Below, piece by piece: positions 57,140 through 64,000 of a stretch of DNA of 64,000 nt (its first letter is position 1; every line of letters begins with the position of its first letter). Below the pieces are notes generated by a model. That model ran no database searches and was not told the DNA's origin. It worked only from the letters and a program-made list of their open reading frames with translations. The DNA is from Sphingobacterium chuzhouense. Its GTDB lineage: Bacteria > Bacteroidota > Bacteroidia > Sphingobacteriales > Sphingobacteriaceae. The stretch spans positions 1,178,001 through 1,242,000 of the forward strand of contig NZ_JACNYL010000001.1 of NCBI RefSeq assembly GCF_014692525.1, in the 5' to 3' direction. A program made the position numbers and the translations under genes.

Positions 57140-57287
57140 CCGTATAAATTTTCTTTTCAATGGTGAAACTACCGGATTTATCAAACCACACAGGGAACGA
57201 ATAAACCGGAACATTTTCCAAATATTCTTAAAAGGAAGAGATCCGACGTGCTATAAATTGGTTAAAATAGGGGTAAAAAATCTTTAC

Positions 57288-60200
57288 TTACTCATCGCCT
57301 ATCTCTTCCAGATACTCAGATGGCGATTTTCCAAACTGCTTCTTGAACTCCCTGCTAAAATACTTCCTGTCATTAAAGCCTACGGAATAAGCAACTTCAG
57401 CAATATTCATTTTCCGTTGTTCCAGCAGTTGTGCTGCTCTTCTTAAACGGACAGATTTTATGAAATCGGTAATAGACATTCCTGTGAGCGCCTTTATTTT
57501 CTTATACAAAACAGTTTGGCTCATGCCTATTTTATCAACTAACAGGCTAACATTAAATTCAGGAGATTCCATATTGTCTTCTATCAGCAGCATCAATTTA
57601 TTGATGAATTTCTCTTCAGGGTCTTCGAGTTTAATGTTTCTTGGCATCAGCATCACCTGTTTGCTGAATTTTTCCCGCAAAGCTTCACCGGATTTAATAA
57701 GATTGTCTATATGCAGTTCCAACAGCTGTATGCTGAAAGGTTTCGTTAGGTAAATATTGGCCCCGGATTGCAAACCATCTATCTGATGCAGGTGGGAGGC
57801 CATCGCCGTTAACATAATTACCGGTATATGATTTGTTACTTCGTCCTCTTTGAGATGCTGGCAAAACGTATAACCATCCATATGGGGCATCGTCACATCA
57901 GAAACAATAATATCCGGAACATTTTTTATTGCTTTTTCAAGCCCTTCTCTACCGTCAGATGCTTCCAGAACCTGATATTTTCCGGATAGGGATTCTATTA
58001 GGAACGTCCTCAGCTCATCGTTGTCTTCTACCACCAGAATAGTATGTTGTTCCTTTTTTCTATCCTTCGCTTTTTCTACAGGTACCGCTTGTTCTTTAGC
58101 TTCTACACCTTCCAAGTTAACGGCAGACAAAATCGGCATTTCGGGTTTTATAAGCATCGGCTCATCCTCCTGTTCTGCTATATAGACTCTTTGTAGGGTC
58201 ACGGTAAAACAAGTAAAACCGGGCTTCTCTGATGTTTCAGGAATACTTTCCAATGTGATGTTTCCATCGTGTAGCTCTACAATATTTTTCACCAATGCTA
58301 AACCGATTCCCCAGCCAACATTTTTTACCTCTTCGTTTTTACTCTGATAAAAATTATCGAATATTTTCTGCTGATCTTCTATAGGTATTCCGGTTCCATT
58401 ATCTTCTACATCGATATATACCGACTTTTCATCACCCCTTAACCTTAGTATAATTTTGCCTTCTTCACGGGTATATTTAAATGCATTCGATAACAAGTTA
58501 AACAACACCTTTTCCATTTGATAGAGATCTATCTTCGCAAAAAGCTTTTCTTCTGCTTCGAAACCAAACTGAATATTTTTAGCCTGCGCCTGTCCCTTAA
58601 AAGATTCGTAGATATGGAAACAATGTTCATTTAATTTCACCGTTTTCAGTTCCAGTATTAGATTACCCGTATCTATTTTCCTAAAATCTAGCAATTCGCT
58701 TATCAGCCGCAATAATCTCTCGGTATTATTTTTTATACTTACCAACTGCTTATTTAACAAATTATCCTGTTTCGTCGATTCTATAAGGCGTTCTAAGGGA
58801 GCGAAAATCAATGTCAGTGGTGTACGTATTTCGTGGGAAATGCGGGTAAAGAACTCCAATTTGCTCTGGTATAGCCCCTCCTGCCTTTCATGGTTAAGAT
58901 GTTCGTAATATAAATCTGTTTCAAGCCGTTGTTGTTTTCTCAAAAATTTATTTACTTGATACCATAAGGTGACAAACAGCGCAACATAAATAAGATAAGC
59001 CCACCAGGTTTTCCAAAAAGGCGGTAATACTTTAATCGTTAGTTCTTGTGGCCGTGCTGTCCACACCCCATCATTATTAGCCCCCTTTACCAGCAATTTA
59101 TAAGTTCCTGCAGGCAGATTCGTATAAGTTGCCGACGGGTTGTCTACATAATTCCACTCCTTTTCAAACCCTTCCAATTTATAAGCATATTTATTCCTGC
59201 GGGAGTTAATATAATTGAATGCGATAAAATCAACAGTAAAAATATTATGGCTCGCTTTAAAAACTAACTTGTCTTTAAATGAAATGTCTTTATCCAATAT
59301 GCCGTCTTCTCCATTTACTTGAATAGGCTGATTAAATAATTTCAAACCTGTAAATATAATTTTTGGCGGATTGTTATTAAAAATGGCACCTTTTGGTTTA
59401 AAAGAGACCAGGCCCTGATAAGTCCCAAAATACAGGTTACCTTCTGCATCTCTTAAGGAAGAATTCAAACTAAATTCATTTGTTGGCAAACCATCATTGA
59501 TATCAAAGTTTTTAAATGTTTGTTTCTGCACATCCAACATAGAAAGCCCGTTATTCGTACTTATCCAAACATTCTGTTCTAAATCAAAATTAATGGCGAC
59601 AATGTTATCGCTCATTAAGCCATCTGCTGCACTATAATGCTTAAACCTATTTTCTTCGGGCAGATATACGTTTAATCCTCCTTTATGGGTACCCACCCAT
59701 ATATTTCCTTTCTGATCTTCTTTGATACAGTTAATATAGTTGGACGCTAATCCGCTTTCCCCTTTGGTAAAAGAAATAAATGCAGATGCTCCCTTTTTCA
59801 GTAGGTTTATCCCCAATACAGTACCGACCCAGACATTTCCTTTGGAATCGATTAAAATATCTTTGATATAGTTACTGCTTAGCTTTTTATCTTTGGTTGA
59901 TGTATCTATATGGGAAAACACATTGGTTTCTGTATTCAATATATTTATTCCCTTATTAGAAGTTCCTATCCAGATATCACCCTGCTCATCTTCACTAATG
60001 GCGCTGATGTACCCGTGGTTCAGCGCCTGTGGATCATTGGAGTTTGGTCTGAAATGCCGAAAACGACCAGTCTCCTGGTTAAAACATTCCAAACCGCCTT
60101 CGAACAAACCTATCCATACATTATTCTTTTTGTCGACATAAATAGATTTGATCGTATTGGACCCTATGGTTGCAGGATTTTTTTCATCATGATGATAGTG

Positions 60201-61391
60201 CCTGAAAATCTTATTTTGCGGATCATAGAAATTCAATCCTCTCCCTTCTGTACCCATCCAGAGGTTACCTGTATTGTCTTTTGCCAATACACTGATGAGA
60301 TTTCCGCTTATACTGTTGTTATTAAATGTATTGTGCTTGAAAACGTTAAACGTAAGCGTATTCTTGTGTACGACGTTTACACCTCCAAAATTGGTTCCGA
60401 TCCATACGGAACCGTTGTTGTCCTGATAAATATCTTTTATCGAATTATCATTGATGCTTTTATTATTGTCTTGGTCGTGTCTGTAGACATGAAACTCCCT
60501 AGTAAACGGATTATAAACATTAAGGCCATTCATCGTTCCAATCCACATTGTTCCATTCTGCGTAACCAATATTTTACGGACAATATCGCTATTAAGCTTT
60601 GATTTTTGTGATGTAAAACGCTTAAAATCATCAGTTTCTGGCTGATATAAATTGATACCGCCATTCTCTATACCGAACCATATTCGTCCTTTGTTATCTT
60701 CGGCTATTGTTCTGACAAAGTTTGCTCCCAGGCTTCGGGGATTGTTTTTGTCGCTGAAATAATTTTTAATCGTATATTTTTTTTTGTCCGAAGTTAGGGT
60801 CAGTTTAGACAAACCACTAACTGTCCCCGCCCAAATATTACTCAAAGCATCTTCAAACACGGAGTATACTTCTGTTCCGGCAAGTCCATTGTCTCTATTA
60901 AAAGCCTTAAAATCCCTCGAATCGGTATTCTCTATATACAATAGACCGTCATTCGTAGCAAACCAAACTTTACCATCTCTCGCTGGAAGAATATGAAGTA
61001 CCGCAAAGGAAGATGCATTTTTTTTTCCTGCCTTTTGATAATCGATCTGCTCAAATGAATCTGTCTCCGGTGAATAATAACTGACTCCTCTTTGTGTGCC
61101 AATCCAAAGTTTTTGATGTTCGTCTTCTGCAATAGTATAGATATAATCATCGAAAATCAGAGAGTTAGGGTTCAAGGGGTCATTCTTATATTGTTTGATG
61201 GTTCTGCCGTCATAACGGTTGAGTCCGTCACGGGCACCGAACCACATAAATCCTCTGCTGTCTTTACAGATTGATAAAACCGTACTTTGCGACAAACCAT
61301 CTATAACCGAAATATGATCAAAAGAAAGTTGGGCAAAAACAGGTTTATAAAAAAACAGTGTTGCAACTATACCTAAAAGGATCTTGTACAT
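57288..61391 (-). CDS. Hybrid two-component system sensor/regulator (HTCS), PUL2
   Basis: The 1367-residue protein has a signal peptide (to VFAQ); about 14 reg_prop propeller repeats (RGFMWFGARDGLNRYDG, NNVWIGLFEGGLECF and others) over residues 25-665; Y_Y_Y domain (YAYKLEGFEKEWNYVDN ... PAGTYKLLVKG); transmembrane helix about 795-813; HisKA with His853 (ISHEIRTPLTLI); HATPase (VEDNGTGIP, GWGIGLALV); receiver (ILVVEDNDELR, IIVSDVTMPHMDG); and AraC HTH (SVRLRRAAQLLEQ, VAYSVGFNDRKYFSREF). It should sense chondroitin-derived oligosaccharides and activate the genes downstream. A single GGGGTAA-type box at 57270 resembles the susC2 repeats. Confidence 0.96.
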   Translation of the reverse strand: MYKILLGIVATLFFYKPVFAQLSFDHISVIDGLSQSTVLSICKDSRGFMWFGARDGLNRYDGRTIKQYKNDPLNPNSLIFDDYIYTIAEDEHQKLWIGTQRGVSYYSPETDSFEQIDYQKAGKKNASSFAVLHILPARDGKVWFATNDGLLYIENTDSRDFKAFNRDNGLAGTEVYSVFEDALSNIWAGTVSGLSKLTLTSDKKKYTIKNYFSDKNNPRSLGANFVRTIAEDNKGRIWFGIENGGINLYQPETDDFKRFTSQKSKLNSDIVRKILVTQNGTMWIGTMNGLNVYNPFTREFHVYRHDQDNNKSINDNSIKDIYQDNNGSVWIGTNFGGVNVVHKNTLTFNVFKHNTFNNNSISGNLISVLAKDNTGNLWMGTEGRGLNFYDPQNKIFRHYHHDEKNPATIGSNTIKSIYVDKKNNVWIGLFEGGLECFNQETGRFRHFRPNSNDPQALNHGYISAISEDEQGDIWIGTSNKGINILNTETNVFSHIDTSTKDKKLSSNYIKDILIDSKGNVWVGTVLGINLLKKGASAFISFTKGESGLASNYINCIKEDQKGNIWVGTHKGGLNVYLPEENRFKHYSAADGLMSDNIVAINFDLEQNVWISTNNGLSMLDVQKQTFKNFDINDGLPTNEFSLNSSLRDAEGNLYFGTYQGLVSFKPKGAIFNNNPPKIIFTGLKLFNQPIQVNGEDGILDKDISFKDKLVFKASHNIFTVDFIAFNYINSRRNKYAYKLEGFEKEWNYVDNPSATYTNLPAGTYKLLVKGANNDGVWTARPQELTIKVLPPFWKTWWAYLIYVALFVTLWYQVNKFLRKQQRLETDLYYEHLNHERQEGLYQSKLEFFTRISHEIRTPLTLIFAPLERLIESTKQDNLLNKQLVSIKNNTERLLRLISELLDFRKIDTGNLILELKTVKLNEHCFHIYESFKGQAQAKNIQFGFEAEEKLFAKIDLYQMEKVLFNLLSNAFKYTREEGKIILRLRGDEKSVYIDVEDNGTGIPIEDQQKIFDNFYQSKNEEVKNVGWGIGLALVKNIVELHDGNITLESIPETSEKPGFTCFTVTLQRVYIAEQEDEPMLIKPEMPILSAVNLEGVEAKEQAVPVEKAKDRKKEQHTILVVEDNDELRTFLIESLSGKYQVLEASDGREGLEKAIKNVPDIIVSDVTMPHMDGYTFCQHLKEDEVTNHIPVIMLTAMASHLHQIDGLQSGANIYLTKPFSIQLLELHIDNLIKSGEALREKFSKQVMLMPRNIKLEDPEEKFINKLMLLIEDNMESPEFNVSLLVDKIGMSQTVLYKKIKALTGMSITDFIKSVRLRRAAQLLEQRKMNIAEVAYSVGFNDRKYFSREFKKQFGKSPSEYLEEIGDE

Positions 61392-61489
61392 AATTTAAAA
61401 ATGAGACTCCGGAATAACCATCTCTATCTATGTACAATAATAATAAAATTTTATGGCTCAAGCGTTATCTTGTATCAAGTGGGATAAAC

Positions 61490-61528
61490 CAAAAATAAAC
61501 AGAGGTTGACTGCTATAAGTCAACCTCT
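61490..61528 (-). terminator. Terminator after the small secreted protein gene
   Basis: Stem AGAGGTTGACT (61501-61511) / AGTCAACCTCT (61518-61528) with a 6-nt loop. The last codons and stop of the minus-strand gene are part of the stem, and a T-rich stretch follows on the minus strand. Confidence 0.75.
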
Positions 61529-61971
61529 TGTGTTATAAACTTTCCTTCTTCCTTACTATCTTCAAACACCAGCAATACTTTTAATGCTTTCTTTCCCTTC
61601 CAATCTCCCACGTGTATAGTTAGAGGTACAGGTACATCCTCTTCTAATAAATAATGCAAATAATTTTCCCTATCCGCTAATTGCACCAGCACACGTCCCA
61701 TTTTCATGGTTGTAAATAGGTGTTTATCGCCTTCATTATCCATAATTTGGGTAGCGAAAGTATTCAGTTTAAATTCCCGAGGATCCATTTGATAGGAAAT
61801 GAGAAACAACTCGAGGGAAAGTGTGTCTCCTCCAACATTTATCTTCGTTGATTTTACATCAACTTGAATATCATCCTTTATATTTTTTTCCGGTTCCTGC
61901 TCTTGCGCTAAAAGTGTATTAGAAGACAGCCAGCACAGCGGCAAATACAGCAAAAATAGCAATCTCTTCAT
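61513..61971 (-). CDS. Small secreted protein of unknown function
   Basis: The 152-residue protein has a signal peptide (LSSNTLLAQ). The mature part is an acidic beta-rich domain (ADRENYLHYLLEEDVPVPLTI). I do not recognise it. Its ATG overlaps the stop of the DUF4293 gene as ATGA, so the two are coupled. Confidence 0.7.
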   Translation of the reverse strand: MKRLLFLLYLPLCWLSSNTLLAQEQEPEKNIKDDIQVDVKSTKINVGGDTLSLELFLISYQMDPREFKLNTFATQIMDNEGDKHLFTTMKMGRVLVQLADRENYLHYLLEEDVPVPLTIHVGDWKGKKALKVLLVFEDSKEEGKFITQEVDL

Positions 61972-62441
61972 CGCAAACGGTCGGCTGATTTTATCAATTT
62001 TTCATCATTACGGATACCTCCGATAGCCATTCCCAAAAAAATTATAGCAACAGGCAAAAGGAAAAAACCGACACCAATATTACCTGCTTGCAATTTTTGG
62101 TTAATCACATCTAAGGTCGTATGTGCTGTACTCCACATCCATATCCCTAACAAAACAACCAGTACAATCTCCACCATAATGAAAAGCACCTGTCTTTTTC
62201 TGTTTTTGTACTGAAAAATAATCAATAGCGGTATAATAGTCACGATACCTGCATAAATCGCCAATGCGATCGAAGCAGATTCACGGACAGATTCATTATT
62301 GTTCGAAGAATATATTCCCGTAACATAGATTTGCTTACCAAGCCCTACCAAGTCAATAAAGCTTACAAAAGGAAAAACAAAAAGACCTAATAAAATAACA
62401 GCGGCCACTAATAGCCATAATGTTTGAATACGTTGAATCAT
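61968..62441 (-). CDS. DUF4293 family membrane protein
   Basis: The 157-residue protein from ATG 62441 starts MIQRIQTLWLLVAAVILLGL, the typical opening of DUF4293. It has four transmembrane helices (VAAVILLGLFVFPFVSFI; LAIYAGIVTIIPLLIIF; VLFIMVEIVLVVLLGIWMW; GVGFFLLPVAIIFLGMAIGG). A frame extending to 62615 would run through the repeat element and is not real. It is divergent from truA. Function unknown. Confidence 0.87.
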   Translation of the reverse strand: MIQRIQTLWLLVAAVILLGLFVFPFVSFIDLVGLGKQIYVTGIYSSNNNESVRESASIALAIYAGIVTIIPLLIIFQYKNRKRQVLFIMVEIVLVVLLGIWMWSTAHTTLDVINQKLQAGNIGVGFFLLPVAIIFLGMAIGGIRNDEKLIKSADRLR

Positions 62442-62479
62442 AATTAAACTTTCTTCTTTAACAAAGATACTTTTTTTAT

Positions 62480-62620
62480 GTTCTTTTTTCCCGTAAAAAA
62501 GAACCAAAAACCTCATCGCTGCGGATATTTGAAATAATATGTCGTGCAAAGAATAGCTTTCTACAAGCTTCAAATATCCGGAGGCGATATTAAAGGTTAA
62601 GGAGGGAATGTGCAAAGGGC
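62480..62620. repeat. Intergenic two-hairpin repeat element, copy B
   Basis: Hairpin 1: GTTCTTTTTT (62480-62489), loop CCCGT, AAAAAAGAAC (62495-62504). Hairpin 2: left arm 62516-62532 ending CGGATATTTGA, 37-nt loop, right arm TCAAATATCCG...GCGA (62570-62587), then a tail with ATGTGCAAA. It has the same architecture as copy A at 29613. Outer pairs C-G in copy A are G-C here in hairpin 1, and A-T in copy A is G-C here in hairpin 2. It lies between the divergent DUF4293 and truA genes. Confidence 0.75.
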
Positions 62621-62643
62621 GAGATTTTAATTAACTTTGCCAA

Positions 62644-63411
62644 GTGGAACATACATTGCAACGTTTTTTTCTAGAAATTGCATATGACGGTACGGCTTAT
62701 CATGGTTGGCAGGTGCAGGAAAATGCTGTTTCTGTCCAGCAAAAACTGAACGAAGCTCTTCATAAAATCTTGCGTTGTCCGATAGAAACCATCGGTGCGG
62801 GCAGGACAGACACTGGGGTACACGCGAAACAATTGTTTGTTCATTTAGACGTCCCAACAGATAAGATACCAGACGAAAGTCGTTTTCTGCACTCGCTAAA
62901 TGCGCTGCTTCCTTACGACATCGCGGTATACCGTATTATCCCCGTAGACCAAGATGCGCATGCCCGTTTTGATGCTACGGAAAGAGCGTATGAATATCAC
63001 GTCCATCTTCGTAAAGACCCCTTTAAAATACACAAGTCCTGGCAACTAAGAGACCTCCCTGATATCGTTCTAATGAATGAAGCCGCGACATTTCTAATTG
63101 GCACACAGGATTTCGGATGTTTTTCAAAAAGTCATACGCAAGTCTACACCAATATATGCTCTATAACTCGGGCATACTGGCAAGAAACAAATGAGGGACT
63201 TGTTTTTCACATTACCGCCAACCGATTTTTACGGAACATGGTTCGGGCGATTGTGGGAACCTTATTGGATATCGGGTTAAAGAAGAAAGCCCCGGAGTCT
63301 ATAAGGGACATCATAAATAGCAAAGACCGAGCTAAAGCGGGCACTTCGGTACCTGCCCACGGTCTGTACTTAACAAAAGTTGTTTATCCTTACATTGACA
63401 CAGCATTTTGA
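62644..63411 (+). CDS. truA: tRNA pseudouridine(38-40) synthase TruA
   Basis: The 255-residue TruA has the catalytic motif IGAGRTDTGVHAKQ with Asp as the nucleophile. YDGTAYHGWQVQ and the C-terminal FLRNMVRAIVGTLLDIG are also family hallmarks. It modifies uridines 38-40 in the anticodon arm. The only long start is GTG 62644; a TAACTTTG box sits just before it (62632-62639), which would give almost no leader, so the true start or promoter is uncertain (an in-frame TTG lies at 62656). Confidence 0.92.
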   Translation: MEHTLQRFFLEIAYDGTAYHGWQVQENAVSVQQKLNEALHKILRCPIETIGAGRTDTGVHAKQLFVHLDVPTDKIPDESRFLHSLNALLPYDIAVYRIIPVDQDAHARFDATERAYEYHVHLRKDPFKIHKSWQLRDLPDIVLMNEAATFLIGTQDFGCFSKSHTQVYTNICSITRAYWQETNEGLVFHITANRFLRNMVRAIVGTLLDIGLKKKAPESIRDIINSKDRAKAGTSVPAHGLYLTKVVYPYIDTAF

Positions 63412-64000
63412 GCGAACAAAAAATAACAGGTAAAACCTACGATACCAAACTCCTTCGGAGAATGGCTCGCTATATGGGACCCTATAAAGGTATATTCTGG
63501 GCCTCCGTTATATTAACCATTCTATTGGCGGCGGTAGCCCCTGCGCTTCCGATGCTTGTAGAATACACGCTGGATAAATATATCTTAAAGGCTGATGCTT
63601 CGGGGCTTACCTGGATGCTTATTGCCATGATAGCGCTGCTCATCGTACAGACGATCATTCGGTACTACCATACATTGACAACGAACGTGCTTGGACAGAA
63701 TGTTATCCGTGATATTCGGATACAAGTATTTAACCATATCATCAATCTAAGATTAAAATATTTTGATAACACGGCTATTGGCAAACTGATTACACGTACG
63801 ATCTCCGATTTAGAGACGATATCTAATATCTTCTCCCAAGGACTGATCCAAATTATCGGTGATTTGCTACAGCTTTTCGTCATCTTCGGGGTTATGTTTT
63901 ATACGGATTGGCAATTGACCCTTATCGTGCTGATTCCTATGCCGATCTTAATATGGGCCACCTACATTTTTAAGGAATCGATGAAATCGGCCTTCGTAGA
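63408..64000 (+). CDS. ABC exporter, transmembrane part (partial, runs off window)
   Basis: The frame opens at TTG 63408, overlapping the truA stop, and runs to the window end without stop (about 197 codons). The translation has an ABC exporter type I transmembrane domain: FWASVILTILLAAVAPALPML, MLIAMIALLIVQTII, then GQNVIRDIRIQVFNHI, FDNTAIGKLITRTISDLETI and LLQLFVIFGVMFYTDWQLTL. The nucleotide-binding domain must lie beyond the edge. ATG 63462 is an alternative start. The substrate is unknown. Confidence 0.82.
   Translation, partial: MSEQKITGKTYDTKLLRRMARYMGPYKGIFWASVILTILLAAVAPALPMLVEYTLDKYILKADASGLTWMLIAMIALLIVQTIIRYYHTLTTNVLGQNVIRDIRIQVFNHIINLRLKYFDNTAIGKLITRTISDLETISNIFSQGLIQIIGDLLQLFVIFGVMFYTDWQLTLIVLIPMPILIWATYIFKESMKSAFV

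Noticed and set aside
57140..57214. N-terminal 25-residue extension of the third sulfatase
   Set aside because: It precedes a perfect signal peptide that starts at ATG 57139.
62442..62615. N-terminal extension of the DUF4293 frame
   Set aside because: It runs through repeat copy B, and the family begins at MIQRIQ (62441).

Overview
The window comes from a Bacteroidota genome, most likely Sphingobacteriaceae (Pedobacter/Sphingobacterium/Parapedobacter-like; the genus is inference). The signs are SusC/SusD pairs, hybrid two-component systems (HTCS), DUF4293, a flexirubin/aryl-polyene-type ketosynthase cluster, and many promoters with the Bacteroidota -33 TTG / -7 TAnnTTTG signature.

Layout. 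(1) 1-4953, minus strand: distal part of an aryl-polyene/flexirubin-type operon (ketosynthase-like protein, acyl carrier protein, KS/chain-length-factor pair, polysaccharide deacetylase, LolA-like protein, partial lipoprotein). (2) 5016-20165, minus: a polysaccharide utilization locus (PUL1) with HTCS, SusC, SusD, DUF5017-like protein, GH88, a heparinase II/III-type lyase, GH53 and a small carbohydrate-binding-like protein. (3) 20472-22033, minus: another ketosynthase and a hot-dog thioesterase of the polyene type, so PUL1 appears to lie inside the pigment operon. (4) 22129-39448: mostly core genes: 2OG-Fe(II) oxygenase, dcd, prfB (with programmed +1 frameshift), pgi, a TlpA-like thioredoxin, LemA/TPM operon, FAD oxidoreductase, tRNA-Gly, a Cys-rich lipoprotein, sufBCD, an Lrp regulator with a possible LRAT/NlpC-like protein, ung and a TPR membrane protein. 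(5) 39480-61391, minus: PUL2 with HTCS, three sulfatases, a PL8 chondroitin ABC-type lyase, a PL6 chondroitinase-B-type lyase, SusC, SusD, DUF5017-like protein, GH88 and a beta-helix DUF4955-like protein. (6) 61513-64000: a small secreted protein, DUF4293, truA and a partial ABC exporter.

How it works together. PUL2 reads as a chondroitin/dermatan sulfate system: PL8 and PL6 cut chains by beta-elimination, the SusC/D pair imports oligosaccharides, sulfatases remove 2-O, 4-O and 6-O sulfate (positions inferred), and GH88 removes the unsaturated uronic acid. PUL1 shares the block GH88-DUF5017-SusD-SusC with PUL2 but has no sulfatase and carries a different lyase plus GH53, so it probably targets a related but unsulfated or galactose-containing uronic-acid glycan.

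Most notable non-coding signals: each susC promoter has a pair of direct repeats exactly 22 bp apart, with a different sequence in each PUL but the same geometry relative to the -7 box (candidate HTCS operators). Two intergenic copies (about 29.6 and 62.5 kb) of a two-hairpin element show compensatory changes in both stems. A small lipoprotein at 31664 contains two copies of the same six-cysteine spacing.
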